Below, one piece after another: positions 17,627-27,938 of a DNA stretch of 64,000 nucleotides. How positions within the stretch are numbered: the stretch's first letter is position 1; every line of letters begins with the position of its first letter. Origin of the DNA: Porphyrobacter sp. (GTDB taxonomy: Bacteria; Pseudomonadota; Alphaproteobacteria; Sphingomonadales; Sphingomonadaceae); assembly GCA_027533455.1 (NCBI GenBank), contig JAPZUC010000004.1, forward strand, positions 62,001 to 126,000, in the 5' to 3' direction. The notes below the pieces were generated by a model, which saw only the letters and a list, made by a program, of their open reading frames with translations, had not been told where the DNA came from and did no database searches. The translations under genes were made by a program, and so were the position numbers.

Positions 17627-19107
17627 GGCTTGGCGAACTTCTCGCCAAGGCCGGGCTTTCCGGCACGGGCGAGGCAGCGGTAACGGGTTTTGCCATCGAC
17701 CATCGCAAGGTTGCGCCTGGCACGGTGTTCGGCGCCTTCGAAGGTGCGAGCGTCAACGGCGAGGACTTCATCCCCGCTGCTATCGAGGCTGGGGCAATCG
17801 CCGTCGTCGCCCGCCCGGAAGCCCGGGTCGAAGGCGCGCTCCACATTGCCGACGCCAATCCCCGCCGCGCCTTTGCACGCCTGGCTGCGGGCTTTTTCGC
17901 CCCGGTACCGGCCACGCTGGTCGCAGTGACGGGCACCAACGGCAAGACCTCTTGCGTAGAGATGACCCGCCAGATCTGGCGCATGGCTGGCGAGCGCGCG
18001 GCGAGCATCGGCACGCTGGGTGTGACCACGCCTGATGGTTCGGTTTCGACCGGGCTGACCACGCCCGACATCGTAACCTTCCTGTCGAACATGAGCGGCC
18101 TTGCGCGCGAAGGCGTGACCCATGTCGCCTACGAGGCATCGAGCCACGGTCTCGACCAGTACCGCAATGAAGGCCTGACCGTTTCGGCCTCGGCCTTCAC
18201 CAATTTCAGCCGCGACCATCTCGACTACCACGGGACGATGGAGGCCTATTTCGCGGCCAAGATGCGGCTTTTCACCGAGGTGGTCGCGCCTGGCAGTCCG
18301 GCAGTGATCCATGATGCGGGCGAGGGTTCGGAATGGACGGCCAAGGCCATCGTGCAAGCCGAGGCGCGCGGGCTCAAGGTGATGACCGTGGGCGAGGGCG
18401 GCAGCTTCCTGAAGCTAGTCTCGCGAGAACCCGGGCAGTTGGGGCAGCTTCTTCACATTGAACATGAAGACACGGTCCGCAAGGTCAACCTGCCGCTGAT
18501 CGGGGCCTATCAGGCGGCCAATGCGCTGGTATCGGCGGGGCTGGCGATGGCGACCGGCGTTGCGCCTTCGATGGTGTTCGATGCGCTTTCCCGGCTTCAA
18601 CCCGTCCGCGGGCGGCTGGAGCGTGCGGCAATCAATGCCGCAGGCGCGCCTGCCTATGTCGATTATGCCCACACCCCCGATGCGCTTGAGGCGGCCATCG
18701 CCGCGCTGCGCCCGCATGTGGCGAACGGCGGCAAGCTGATCGTCGTCTACGGCGCGGGCGGGGACCGCGACACAGGCAAGCGCCCGCAGATGGGCGAAGT
18801 CGCCGCGCGCGCTGCCGACATCGCGATCGTCACCGACGACAACCCGCGCTCCGAAGATCCCTCCGCGATCCGGGCTGCGATCATGGTGGGCGCAGGGTCA
18901 ATCGAAGGTTCGGACACCCGCGAGATCGGCGACCGGCGCGCAGCCATAGCTGCCGCAATTGGGGAAGCCGGTCCGCGCGATATTGTGCTGATTGCGGGCA
19001 AAGGCCACGAGCAGGGTCAAATATTCGGGTCTGGAGAAAACATGCGGATCGAAGCGTTCGACGATGTCGAAGTGGCGCGCCAGTGCGCCGGAGGGCAGTG
19101 TTCATGA
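17623..19107 (+). CDS. murE: UDP-MurNAc-L-Ala-D-Glu:meso-diaminopimelate ligase
   Basis: 494 residues. A cytoplasmic Mur ligase adding the third residue of the peptidoglycan stem peptide. ATP loop VTGTNGKTSCVEM (about 104-116), the carbamylated-Lys region in SRDHLDYHGTM, and the DNPR motif (VTDDNPRSEDP, about 405-415), which marks specificity for meso-diaminopimelate over lysine. It overlaps ftsI and murF by four bases each. Confidence 0.96.
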   Translation: MRLGELLAKAGLSGTGEAAVTGFAIDHRKVAPGTVFGAFEGASVNGEDFIPAAIEAGAIAVVARPEARVEGALHIADANPRRAFARLAAGFFAPVPATLVAVTGTNGKTSCVEMTRQIWRMAGERAASIGTLGVTTPDGSVSTGLTTPDIVTFLSNMSGLAREGVTHVAYEASSHGLDQYRNEGLTVSASAFTNFSRDHLDYHGTMEAYFAAKMRLFTEVVAPGSPAVIHDAGEGSEWTAKAIVQAEARGLKVMTVGEGGSFLKLVSREPGQLGQLLHIEHEDTVRKVNLPLIGAYQAANALVSAGLAMATGVAPSMVFDALSRLQPVRGRLERAAINAAGAPAYVDYAHTPDALEAAIAALRPHVANGGKLIVVYGAGGDRDTGKRPQMGEVAARAADIAIVTDDNPRSEDPSAIRAAIMVGAGSIEGSDTREIGDRRAAIAAAIGEAGPRDIVLIAGKGHEQGQIFGSGENMRIEAFDDVEVARQCAGGQCS

Positions 19108-20561
19108 ATATGCCGCTTGCCCATCCGATGCTGCATCAATGGCCCGTAACAGCCCGCGACACGCTCCCGCTGGCGCTGTGGAGCGCCGCCGAGATCGAGG
19201 CGGCCACCGGCGGCATCGCGAGCCATGATTTCCAGGCATCGGGCGTGGAAATGGATTCCCGCGATGTGAAATCGGGCGACGTTTTCATCGCCTTGAAGGG
19301 CGAAGCGATGGACGGTCACAAGTTCATCGCACAGGCCTTTGAAAAGGGTGCGATTGCCGCGATAGTCGACCGGCCAGTCGATTATCCGCACGTGCTGGTC
19401 AAGGACACGACCGAGGCGCTCCTTGCGCTTGCTCATGCTGCGCGGGATCGTGCGGTGCAGGCCGTTCGGATCGGAATCACCGGATCGGTCGGCAAGACCG
19501 GCGTCAAGGAGGCGATGTTCGCCTGCCTCGACCGCGCGAGCCGCGGCGCGGCGCACCGCTCCGTGCGCAGCTATAACAATCATGTCGGCGTACCGCTTTC
19601 GCTCGCCCGGATGCCCGCGCGCAGCAAGTTCGGCGTGTTCGAGATGGGGATGAACCACCAGGGCGAGATCGCGCCGCTCTCGGCCCACGCTAGGCCCCAC
19701 GTCGCGCTGATCACCACCATCGCGCCCGCGCATATCGAGAACCTCGGCAGCCTCGAGGCGATCGCGGACGAAAAGTCGCAGATCTTCACCGGCCTTGTCC
19801 CCGGCGGCGTCGCGATCATCCCGGCAGACAGCGAGTGGGCTGAACGGATGATCAGCCATGCCAAGGCCTGCGGAGCAAAGGTCGTGACCTTTGGGCGTGC
19901 GGCAAATGCGGACGTCCGCCTGCTCGACGCCATTCCGGCAGCGGGCGGCGGTTCGCTCGTCACCGCCGATCTGGGCGACCGGCGCATCTGCTACACCATC
20001 GCCGAGCCGGGCGAGCACTGGATCGTCAACTCGCTCGGCGTGATGGCGGCGGTGCGCGCGGCGGGCGGCGATCTCGCCAGCGCCGGACTGGCTCTGGCCG
20101 AAATGGGCGGCCTCAAGGGTCGCGGTGCACGGCATACGCTGAACGTCGCTGGCGGCACCGCGCTGCTGATCGACGAAAGCTACAACGCCAACCCTGCTTC
20201 CATGCGCGCAACGCTCAAGGCGCTCGCCGCCACGCCTGCTACCCGGCGCCTTGCGGTGCTGGGCAGCATGAAGGAACTGGGCGATTTCGCCGATGCCTTC
20301 CACCGCCAGCTGGCTGAACCGATCACCGAAGCCGGTGTCGTCCACGCGATCCTGGTTGGCGACGAGATGCGCGCGCTGGCCGACGAGTTGGGGAAACTGT
20401 CCACAGGGCCGCTTGGCAAGGCTTTAACCTTCGCCCATTGCGAGGGACCTGCCGAGGCGATTGCGATGCTCGGGCAGTTCGGCCTCGCCAATGGGGATGC
20501 AGTGCTGGTCAAGGGCTCCAATTCCGTGGGGCTTGGCAGGCTGGTGTCACACTTTACGTAA
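19104..20561 (+). CDS. murF: UDP-MurNAc-tripeptide:D-Ala-D-Ala ligase
   Basis: 485 residues. Adds the D-Ala-D-Ala dipeptide, completing the UDP-MurNAc pentapeptide. ATP loop GITGSVGKTGVKEAM (about 124-138; the usual second Ser/Thr before GKT is Val here), then SYNNHVGVPLSLA, EMGMNHQGEI, TTIAPAHIENLGS and DESYNANPASM, all standard for MurF. The ATG at 19104 overlaps the murE stop; seven codons upstream are also in frame. A 63-base gap to mraY is among the larger ones in the cluster. Confidence 0.95.
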   Translation: MNMPLAHPMLHQWPVTARDTLPLALWSAAEIEAATGGIASHDFQASGVEMDSRDVKSGDVFIALKGEAMDGHKFIAQAFEKGAIAAIVDRPVDYPHVLVKDTTEALLALAHAARDRAVQAVRIGITGSVGKTGVKEAMFACLDRASRGAAHRSVRSYNNHVGVPLSLARMPARSKFGVFEMGMNHQGEIAPLSAHARPHVALITTIAPAHIENLGSLEAIADEKSQIFTGLVPGGVAIIPADSEWAERMISHAKACGAKVVTFGRAANADVRLLDAIPAAGGGSLVTADLGDRRICYTIAEPGEHWIVNSLGVMAAVRAAGGDLASAGLALAEMGGLKGRGARHTLNVAGGTALLIDESYNANPASMRATLKALAATPATRRLAVLGSMKELGDFADAFHRQLAEPITEAGVVHAILVGDEMRALADELGKLSTGPLGKALTFAHCEGPAEAIAMLGQFGLANGDAVLVKGSNSVGLGRLVSHFT

Positions 20562-20624
20562 GATTGCCCGCGCCCGGGGCGCTGGCCGAGGCTCAGGCCC
20601 TACACGGGCACAAGGGACGACCGA

Positions 20625-21695
20625 ATGCTCTACCTGCTTGCCGAGTGGCTTGGCTTTGAAGGCATCCTCAATCTGGTGCGTTACCAGAGCTTCCGCGCGG
20701 GCGCGACGCTGATAACCGCGCTGGTCATCGGCCTGCTGATCGGCGAGCGGTTCATCAACTTCCTGCGGGTGCGGCAGGGCAAGGGCCAGCCGATCCGCGA
20801 GGACGGGCCGCAATCGCATCTCGCCAAGCGCGGCACGCCGACGATGGGCGGGCTGATGATCCTCGTCTCGCTGACGCTCTCGCTGCTCTTGTGGATGAAC
20901 CTCACCAGCCCCTTCGTCTGGGCTTGTCTGGCGGTGACGCTGGGCTTCGGGGTGATCGGCTTTCTCGATGATTACGACAAGGTGTCGAAGAACAGCCATG
21001 CCGGCGTGCCGGGGCGGGTGCGCCTGCTGGCCGAGTTCGTGGTGGCCGGGATCGCCAGCTGGCTGATCGTCAGCCAGATCAACACCAACCTCTACCTTCC
21101 CTTCCTGACCGGCGTCAGCATCCCGCTGGGGCCAGCCTATTACGTCTTCGCCGCCTTCGTGATCGTGGGCGCGGGCAATGCGGTAAACCTGACCGACGGC
21201 CTCGATGGTCTTGCGATCATGCCGGTGATCATCGCGGCCGGCACCTTTGCGATCATCGCCTATCTGGCGGGCCGCGCCGACTTTTCGACCTATCTCGGCA
21301 TCCCGCATGTCCCGGGCGCGGGCGAGCTGGCGATCTTCTGCGCGGCGATCATGGGAGCGGGGCTTGCCTTCCTGTGGTTCAACGCGCCGCCTGCCGCGGT
21401 GTTCATGGGCGACACTGGCAGCCTTGCCCTCGGCGGTGCGCTCGGCGCGATCGCGGTTGCGTCGCACCACGAAGTCGTGCTCGCCATCGTCGGCGGGTTG
21501 TTCGTGCTCGAGGCGGTCAGCGTGATCGTGCAGGTCTTCTGGTTCAAGCGCACCGGCAAGCGGGTGTTCCGCATGGCACCCATCCACCACCATTTCGAAC
21601 AGCTCGGCTGGAGCGAGAGCAAGGTCGTGATCCGCTTCTGGATCATTGCCATCGTGCTTGCGCTGATCGGCCTTTCGACCTTGAAGCTCAGGTAG
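20625..21695 (+). CDS. mraY: phospho-N-acetylmuramoyl-pentapeptide transferase MraY
   Basis: 356 residues, about ten membrane helices. Transfers phospho-MurNAc-pentapeptide to undecaprenyl phosphate, giving lipid I. Conserved signatures: GTPTMGGL (about 65-72), the Asp pair in GFLDDYDKV (about 114), [11 protein letters not shown] (about 187) and the cytoplasmic [15 protein letters not shown] (about 316-330). Standard length. Follows murF and precedes murD by 16 bases. Confidence 0.97.
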   Translation: MLYLLAEWLGFEGILNLVRYQSFRAGATLITALVIGLLIGERFINFLRVRQGKGQPIREDGPQSHLAKRGTPTMGGLMILVSLTLSLLLWMNLTSPFVWACLAVTLGFGVIGFLDDYDKVSKNSHAGVPGRVRLLAEFVVAGIASWLIVSQINTNLYLPFLTGVSIPLGPAYYVFAAFVIVGAGNAVNLTDGLDGLAIMPVIIAAGTFAIIAYLAGRADFSTYLGIPHVPGAGELAIFCAAIMGAGLAFLWFNAPPAAVFMGDTGSLALGGALGAIAVASHHEVVLAIVGGLFVLEAVSVIVQVFWFKRTGKRVFRMAPIHHHFEQLGWSESKVVIRFWIIAIVLALIGLSTLKLR

Positions 21696-21711
21696 AGGAG
21701 GGGCGCGCGGC

Positions 21712-23094
21712 GTGATCACCTCTCCCGTTTTCAAGGGCAAGCGCTATGCCGTGCTCGGCCTCGCCCGTTCGGGCGCGGCGGCGGCCGAAGCCTTGCTGGC
21801 GAGCGGAGCGGAAGTGATCGCCTGGGACCGTCAACCCCACGCGCGCGAAGTGTTTGAGGGGCGCTGCCGCCTGATCGACCCGCTGGAGCTTGATCTTACC
21901 GGCTTTGCGGGCGTGGTTGTCTCGCCCGGGGTGCCCCTCAATTCTCACCCCATCGGGCCGCATGTGTGGCAATATGGCCTGCCGGTCATCGGCGATATCG
22001 AACTGTTCGCAGCCGCGCGCGCATGCCTTCCGCCACACAAGGTGGTCGGCATCACCGGCACCAACGGCAAATCGACCACTACCGCACTGGTCCATCACAT
22101 TCTGCAAACCGCAGGCGTGCCCACCGTCATGGGCGGGAATATCGGCGATCCTATACTCGGGCAGGCGCCTTTGCCCGAAGGCGGCGTCTATGTGCTTGAA
22201 CTGTCGAGCTTCCAGATCGACCTCACCTTCACGCTCGATTGCGATGTGGCCGCGCTGACCAACATCACGCCCGATCACCTCGATCGCTATGCCGATTTTG
22301 CGGCCTATGCCGGATCGAAGGAGCGCCTGTTCCAGATGCAGGAGAGCGGAACGGCGATTATTTGCGACGAGGATGCCGCCACCACGGCGATCGCCGACCG
22401 GCTTGCGGCAGCGGCCCGACCGCTGGTGCGAGTGAAAACCGGCGATCTTTACGTGGCGGGACTGGCCGACGGTCGCTCTCCATCACTTGCCGGGCCGCAC
22501 AATGCCCAAAACGCCGCCGTGGCTGTGGCGATCTGCCGCCAGCTGGATCTCACCGACGCGCAGATCGCCGAGGGTCTCGCCTCCTATCGCGGGCTGCCGC
22601 ACCGGATGGAGCGGGTGTGCGAGGTGGACGGCGTCGCCTACATCAACGACAGCAAGGCGACCAACGCCGCATCTGCCGCGCCTGCGCTGGCCGCGTTCCC
22701 GCCCGACCCCGCGATCAACGGCGGCGCGCCTCGCATCCACTGGATTGTCGGCGGCCTTCCCAAGGATGACGGCCTCGGCGCCTGCGCCGACCATGTCGCC
22801 AACATCGCTGCTGCCTACACCGTGGGCGAGGCCGGGCCGATGTTCGCCGAACTGCTCGAAGGGCAGGTGAGGGTCGAACGCTGCGAGCTGATCAGCGAAG
22901 CGGTGCGCCGTGCGGTCGAAGCCGCGCATCCGGGCGACATCGTGTTGCTGAGCCCCGCCTGCGCTTCGTATGACCAGTTCCGCGATTACGAGAAGCGCGG
23001 CCTCCACTTCCGCCAGATGGTGGGCGCGATCACCGGTTGCGAAACCTGCGTTGATATCTCCTCAAGCAGCGCCAGCCCGAGCCTCCTGCCATGA
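21712..23094 (+). CDS. murD: UDP-MurNAc-L-alanine:D-glutamate ligase
   Basis: 460 residues. Second Mur ligase of the pathway, cytoplasmic. N-terminal LGLARSGAAAAEALL (UDP-binding Rossmann), ATP loop GITGTNGKSTTTALVHHIL (about 114-132), GGNIGDPI, ELSSFQID and NITPDHLDRY follow in order; C-terminal SPACASYDQFRDYEKRGLHF is typical of MurD. It starts with GTG at 21712 behind a GAGGAGG sequence. A Ser-rich tail extends past the usual end. Four-base overlap with ftsW. Confidence 0.96.
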   Translation: MITSPVFKGKRYAVLGLARSGAAAAEALLASGAEVIAWDRQPHAREVFEGRCRLIDPLELDLTGFAGVVVSPGVPLNSHPIGPHVWQYGLPVIGDIELFAAARACLPPHKVVGITGTNGKSTTTALVHHILQTAGVPTVMGGNIGDPILGQAPLPEGGVYVLELSSFQIDLTFTLDCDVAALTNITPDHLDRYADFAAYAGSKERLFQMQESGTAIICDEDAATTAIADRLAAAARPLVRVKTGDLYVAGLADGRSPSLAGPHNAQNAAVAVAICRQLDLTDAQIAEGLASYRGLPHRMERVCEVDGVAYINDSKATNAASAAPALAAFPPDPAINGGAPRIHWIVGGLPKDDGLGACADHVANIAAAYTVGEAGPMFAELLEGQVRVERCELISEAVRRAVEAAHPGDIVLLSPACASYDQFRDYEKRGLHFRQMVGAITGCETCVDISSSSASPSLLP

Positions 23095-24326
23095 CCGCAC
23101 CGGCCTACACATCGCCTGCGCGTGCTAGGGGGAGCGGTAACTACCTTCCGCCCGCTCCGGTGCAGAAGCGCTGGCGCGATAGCATCCGCGTCTGGTGGCG
23201 CGAGATCGACAAGCTGCTGCTGTTGCTGATCGGCCTGTTGATGGCGGTCGGCATCATTGCGGTTGCCGCAGCTTCGCCTGCGAGCGCGGACCAGCTTTCC
23301 ACCATCAAGGAGCGGGTGCCCGATTTCATGTTCTTCCAGCGGCACATCGTGTTCCAGCTGATGGGCCTGACGCTGATGATCGGGCTCAGTTTTCTCGAAC
23401 GTGATCAGGCACGACGCCTCGGCATTCTCGTGGGCGCGGTAATGCTGGCGCTGCTGTTCGTGGTGCCGATCATCGGGGAGGAAAAGAACGGCGCCAAGCG
23501 CTGGATCAAAGTCGGCATGAGCCTTCAGCCGTCCGAGTTCCTCAAGCCCGGCTTCGCGATCATCTGCGCATGGATCCTCAGCTGGCGGCTGCGCGACCCG
23601 GGACTGCCGGTGATTGCCTTTGTCACCGGCTTCTTCGTGCTGATCGCGGGGCTGCTGATGCTCCAGCCCAACCTTGGCGATGCGATCCTGTTCGGCGGGA
23701 TCTGGCTCGTCATGGTGCTGCTGGCCGGGCTACCATGGCAGCGGATCGTGGGCGTGGGCGTTGCGGGCGTGGTCGGGCTCAGCCTCGCCTATATGTTCTA
23801 CGACAACGCCCGCCATCGCATCGACGGCTTTCTGGGCGGCGGCACGGCGTTCGACCAGGTCGATCTCGCCCAGCGCACCATCACCGCAGGCGGGTGGACG
23901 GGCACGGGCCTGTGGCTCGGCATCCGCAAGATGAACCTGCCCGAAGCCCATACCGACTACATCTTCTCGGTGATCGGCGAGGAATTCGGACTGATCATGT
24001 GCGGCATTATCGTGCTGCTCTACTGCGCGCTGGTGCTGCGCGCACTGATGCGGCTGACGGGGGAAGATAACCTCTTCGCGCTGCTGGCGGGCGCGGGCCT
24101 GATCACCCAGTTCGGCGGGCAGGCCTTCATCAACATCCTCGTCAACCTCAAGCTGTTCCCCTCCAAGGGGATGACCTTGCCGCTGATTTCCTACGGCGGT
24201 TCATCGACGCTGGCGGTGTGCTTCACGCTTGGGCTATTGCTGGCGATCACCCGGCGCAATCCGTTCCTCGCCCGCGAGGGGACGAGCTTGCGCGACCTGA
24301 TCGAACGCAAGGAAAGCGGCGTATGA
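23091..24326 (+). CDS. ftsW: septal peptidoglycan glycosyltransferase FtsW
   Basis: 411 residues, about ten membrane helices. A SEDS glycosyltransferase polymerising lipid II at the division site with FtsI. Family marks: GAKRWIKVGMSLQPSEF (about 128-144), MLQPNLGDAILF (about 190), the Asp-containing loop EAHTDYIFSVIGEEFGLI (about 286-303) and PLISYGGSSTL (about 364-374). A 45-residue cytoplasmic tail precedes the first helix. Start overlaps murD, end overlaps murG. Confidence 0.96.
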   Translation: MTAPAYTSPARARGSGNYLPPAPVQKRWRDSIRVWWREIDKLLLLLIGLLMAVGIIAVAAASPASADQLSTIKERVPDFMFFQRHIVFQLMGLTLMIGLSFLERDQARRLGILVGAVMLALLFVVPIIGEEKNGAKRWIKVGMSLQPSEFLKPGFAIICAWILSWRLRDPGLPVIAFVTGFFVLIAGLLMLQPNLGDAILFGGIWLVMVLLAGLPWQRIVGVGVAGVVGLSLAYMFYDNARHRIDGFLGGGTAFDQVDLAQRTITAGGWTGTGLWLGIRKMNLPEAHTDYIFSVIGEEFGLIMCGIIVLLYCALVLRALMRLTGEDNLFALLAGAGLITQFGGQAFINILVNLKLFPSKGMTLPLISYGGSSTLAVCFTLGLLLAITRRNPFLAREGTSLRDLIERKESGV

Positions 24327-25549
24327 CCAGCTCCACCCCCTCAGGTGCTTCGCGCCATTTCGTGCTGGCGGCCGGTGGCACCGGCGGCCATCTGATCCCC
24401 GCCTTCGCGCTCGCCGCGGAACTGCATCAACGCGGGCATCATGTCGCGCTGATCACCGACGAGCGCGGGGCGAACATCCCCGGCAAGCCCGACTTCATGC
24501 CGGCTCACGTGCTGCCCGCTGGCCGGTTCGGCAAGAACCCGCTGGGCTGGATCGGAGGCGTGCGCGCCGTGCTCGAGGGCCGGACGATGGCGCTGCGGTT
24601 GTTCGACCATTTCGAGCCCTCGGCCATTGTCGGCTTTGGCGGCTATCCGGCGCTTCCTGCACTGTTGGCCGCGACCTCGGCCGGGCTCCCGAGCGTCGTC
24701 CACGAACAGAACGCCGTGCTGGGCCGCGTCAACCGTCTGCTGGCGGGACGGGTGGATGCGATCGCGACCTCCTACGACGTTGTTGATCGCCTCGCGCCCA
24801 AGCACGCCCACAAGGTGCGTCTGGTCGGCAATCCGGTCCGGGCCGAGGTGCTCGCCTTGCGCGAACAGGATTTCCCCGCCTTCACTGAAGAAAGCCTGCT
24901 GCGCATCCTCGTCACCGGCGGCTCGCAAGGCGCGCGGGTGCTGTCCGAGGTGGTGCCGGATGGCCTCGCCATGCTTCCCCCCGCACTGCGCCAGCGTCTG
25001 CAGGTCACCCAGCAATGCCGCGCCGAAGACCTCGAAGCGGTGCGCAAGCGCTATGCCGAGCATGACATTCCGGCCGAACTGGGCACCTATTTCGAGGACA
25101 TGCACGAACGCCTCGCCGATGCGCATCTATTCATCGGCCGCGCGGGCGCTTCGACCATTGCCGAACTGACCGCGGTTGGCCGTCCGGCGATCCTGATCCC
25201 CCTACCGATCGCAACCGACGACCACCAGGCCGCCAACACCCGCGAGATGGTGCGGGCGGGCGGCGCGCGCATGATCCGGCAGGAGGCGTTCCATCCCAAG
25301 GAACTCGCCAAGCAGATCCAGGTCATGGCGATGAACCCGCAGAGCCTCGCCAACGCGGCGCACTGCGCGTTCAACTGCGGCCGCCCCGATGCCGCGAAGG
25401 ATCTCGCCGACCTCGTCGAGAGCATGAGCGGCATCGATCTGATGGACGTGATCCGTGTGGGCGAGGGCGCGCCTGCCGCAGCTGCAGCCGCTGTGCGCAC
25501 CGCCACCGGCACGGCGCGCAAGGCGGCAAAGGACAGCATCGAATCATGA
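24323..25549 (+). CDS. murG: UDP-GlcNAc:lipid I N-acetylglucosaminyltransferase MurG
   Basis: 408 residues from the ATG at 24323 (overlapping the ftsW stop). A peripheral inner-membrane GT-B enzyme converting lipid I to lipid II. Gly-rich loop [15 protein letters not shown] (about 17-31), the QN pair in [16 protein letters not shown], second loop [13 protein letters not shown] and donor-site [10 protein letters not shown]-type segment ([14 protein letters not shown]). About 40 residues longer than usual owing to an Ala-rich C-terminal tail ([14 protein letters not shown] onward). Confidence 0.95.
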   Translation: MTSSTPSGASRHFVLAAGGTGGHLIPAFALAAELHQRGHHVALITDERGANIPGKPDFMPAHVLPAGRFGKNPLGWIGGVRAVLEGRTMALRLFDHFEPSAIVGFGGYPALPALLAATSAGLPSVVHEQNAVLGRVNRLLAGRVDAIATSYDVVDRLAPKHAHKVRLVGNPVRAEVLALREQDFPAFTEESLLRILVTGGSQGARVLSEVVPDGLAMLPPALRQRLQVTQQCRAEDLEAVRKRYAEHDIPAELGTYFEDMHERLADAHLFIGRAGASTIAELTAVGRPAILIPLPIATDDHQAANTREMVRAGGARMIRQEAFHPKELAKQIQVMAMNPQSLANAAHCAFNCGRPDAAKDLADLVESMSGIDLMDVIRVGEGAPAAAAAAVRTATGTARKAAKDSIES

Positions 25550-26976
25550 AGGGTGTAGGCACCGATATCGGCATCATCCATTTCGTCGGCATCGGCGGGA
25601 TCGGAATGTCCGGCATCGCCGAGGTGATGCACAACCTTGGGTACAAGGTGCAGGGCTCGGACATCGCGGAGGGCCCGAGCGTCGAGCGTCTGCGCGCGCG
25701 CGGCATGGTGGTGCATATCGGGCACAAGGCCGAGAACGTCGAAGGCGTGGCGGTGGTGGTCACCTCCACCGCCGTGCGCCGCACCAACCCCGAAGTTGCC
25801 GCGGCGCTGGAAGCCCGTGTCCCGGTCGTGCGCCGCGCGGAAATGCTGGCGGAACTGATGCGGCTCAAGTCCACCGTCGCGGTGGCGGGAACACATGGCA
25901 AGACCACCACCACCTCGATGATCGCGACGCTGCTGGATGCAGGCGGGATCGACCCCACTGTCATCAACGGCGGGATCATCGAACAATATGGCTCCAACGC
26001 GCGGCTCGGCGATAGCGATTGGATGGTGGTCGAGGCCGACGAGAGCGACGGAAGCTTCCTGCGGCTAGACGGCACCATCGCGGTCGTCACCAATATCGAC
26101 CCGGAGCATCTGGATCACTACGGCGATTTCGACGGGGTCAAGCGCGCCTTTGTGGAGTTCATCCATAACGTGCCCTTCTATGGCGCAGCGGTGCTGTGCG
26201 TCGACCATCCCGTCGTGCAGGCCGTGATCGGCGACGTGCGCGATCGCAAGGTCGTCACCTACGGCTTCTCGCTCCAGGCCGATATCTGCGGGGTCAACAT
26301 CCGCTCCGAGGACGGGGGCAACACCTTCGATGTGATCGTGCGCCAGCGCGGGTTGGAAGATCGCCGGATCGAGGGCGTGCATCTGCCCATGCCGGGGCGC
26401 CACAATGTCCAGAACGCGCTCGCTGCCATTGCTGTGGCGATCGAGATGGGGTGCAGCGACGAAGTGATCCGCACCGGTTTTGCACGCTTCGGCGGTGTGC
26501 GGCGGCGGTTTACCAAGGTCGGCAGCGTGACAATGGACGGCGGCAACGTAACCGTGATCGACGATTACGCCCACCACCCGGTCGAGATCCGCGCCGTTCT
26601 GTCCGCCGCGCGCGAGGCTGTGGCAACAGGAGGCCGCGTGATCGCGGTCGCCCAGCCGCACCGCTATTCGCGGCTCAACGACCTGATGAATGATTTCCAG
26701 TCGTGTTTCGATGATGCCGACATTGCCTATGTCGCGCCGGTCTACCCCGCGGGCGAAGAGCCGCTGCCGGGGGTCGATCACGCCGCGCTGGTGGCCGGGA
26801 TGAAGGCGCGCGGGCACCGTGCCGCGCGCGAGATCGCCGGCGCGGATGCCTTGGCAGCAACGCTCGCGACCGAGATCCAGCCGGGTGACATGGTGGTGTG
26901 CCTTGGCGCGGGCGATATCACGCGCTGGGCTGAGGGCCTCCCCCATGCGATCACCGCCAAGCGAGGGGCTGCATGA
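25546..26976 (+). CDS. murC: UDP-MurNAc:L-alanine ligase
   Basis: 476 residues. First Mur ligase, adding L-Ala to UDP-MurNAc. N-terminal [17 protein letters not shown] (about 8-24), ATP loop [15 protein letters not shown] (about 114-128), [27 protein letters not shown] and [10 protein letters not shown] follow in the correct order. Length normal. Overlaps murG and murB by four bases each. Confidence 0.97.
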   Translation: MKGVGTDIGIIHFVGIGGIGMSGIAEVMHNLGYKVQGSDIAEGPSVERLRARGMVVHIGHKAENVEGVAVVVTSTAVRRTNPEVAAALEARVPVVRRAEMLAELMRLKSTVAVAGTHGKTTTTSMIATLLDAGGIDPTVINGGIIEQYGSNARLGDSDWMVVEADESDGSFLRLDGTIAVVTNIDPEHLDHYGDFDGVKRAFVEFIHNVPFYGAAVLCVDHPVVQAVIGDVRDRKVVTYGFSLQADICGVNIRSEDGGNTFDVIVRQRGLEDRRIEGVHLPMPGRHNVQNALAAIAVAIEMGCSDEVIRTGFARFGGVRRRFTKVGSVTMDGGNVTVIDDYAHHPVEIRAVLSAAREAVATGGRVIAVAQPHRYSRLNDLMNDFQSCFDDADIAYVAPVYPAGEEPLPGVDHAALVAGMKARGHRAAREIAGADALAATLATEIQPGDMVVCLGAGDITRWAEGLPHAITAKRGAA

Positions 26977-27938
26977 ACCAGCCGGACGACACCTTCATCT
27001 ATGACGATGGATCGGCCCCGACCTGCGCGGTCGGCGGATCGGTCGGTGCGCCCGTGCCGCTCGACAATATTCGCGGCAAGCTCACCTGCAAGGCCCCGCT
27101 CGCACCCTATACCTGGTTCAAGACCGGCGGCCCGGCTGACTGGTTGTTCGAGCCTGCCGACATGGATGATCTCAGGGCCTTCCTCGAACGGCTCGATGGC
27201 GAGATTCCGGTGATGGCACTGGGATTGGGCTCCAACATGATCGTACGCGATGGCGGCGTGCCCGGCGTGGTGGTGCGGCTCGGCAAGGCCTTCGCGCGGG
27301 TCGAACATACGGGCGAGATGGAACTGACCTGCGGCGGCGGGGCTAGCGGCATTCTGGTCGCCTCCACCGCGCGCGACCTCGGCATTGCCGGCCTCGAATT
27401 TCTGCGCGGCATCCCCGGCACGGTCGGCGGCTTCGTGCGCATGAACGGCGGCGCTTACGGGCGCGAGGTCGCTGACGTGCTGCTCGACTGCGCGGTGATC
27501 CTGCACGATGGCAGCTTCATCACCCTCTCCGCCGAGGAGCTCGATTACTCCTACCGCCACTCGGCCTTGCCCGAGGGGGCGATCGTGGTATCGGCGCGGT
27601 TCCGCGGGCATCCGGGCGATCCCAAAGAGATCGGCGCCGAGATGGACCGCATCGCCGCCGCGCGCGAAGCCTCGCAGCCGCTGCGTACAAAGACCGGCGG
27701 TTCGACCTTCAAGAACCCCGAGGGCCATAAGGCGTGGCAGTTGGTCGATCAGGCCGGATGCCGCGGCCTTACCCTCGGCGGCGCACAGGTCTCCGAGAAG
27801 CACACCAACTTCCTCATCAACACCGGCACCGCCACCAGCGCCGATATCGAAGGGCTGGGCGAAATGGTGCGCGACAAGGTGTACGCCGCGACCGGCGTGA
27901 GCCTCGAATGGGAAATTCAAAGAGTGGGACGTCCGTGA
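26973..27938 (+). CDS. murB: UDP-N-acetylenolpyruvoylglucosamine reductase
   Basis: 321 residues. An FAD/NADPH enzyme reducing UDP-GlcNAc-enolpyruvate to UDP-MurNAc. [14 protein letters not shown] (about 45-58), [13 protein letters not shown] and [19 protein letters not shown] form the FAD domain; the catalytic Ser lies in [21 protein letters not shown] (about 246-266) and the C-terminal Glu side in [15 protein letters not shown]. The first 28 residues ([17 protein letters not shown]) are a non-conserved extension. Confidence 0.95.
   Translation: MNQPDDTFIYDDGSAPTCAVGGSVGAPVPLDNIRGKLTCKAPLAPYTWFKTGGPADWLFEPADMDDLRAFLERLDGEIPVMALGLGSNMIVRDGGVPGVVVRLGKAFARVEHTGEMELTCGGGASGILVASTARDLGIAGLEFLRGIPGTVGGFVRMNGGAYGREVADVLLDCAVILHDGSFITLSAEELDYSYRHSALPEGAIVVSARFRGHPGDPKEIGAEMDRIAAAREASQPLRTKTGGSTFKNPEGHKAWQLVDQAGCRGLTLGGAQVSEKHTNFLINTGTATSADIEGLGEMVRDKVYAATGVSLEWEIQRVGRP

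Noticed and set aside
19384-19392. DnaA-box-like TTATCCGCA
   Set aside because: One mismatch and located inside murF coding sequence; expected by chance.
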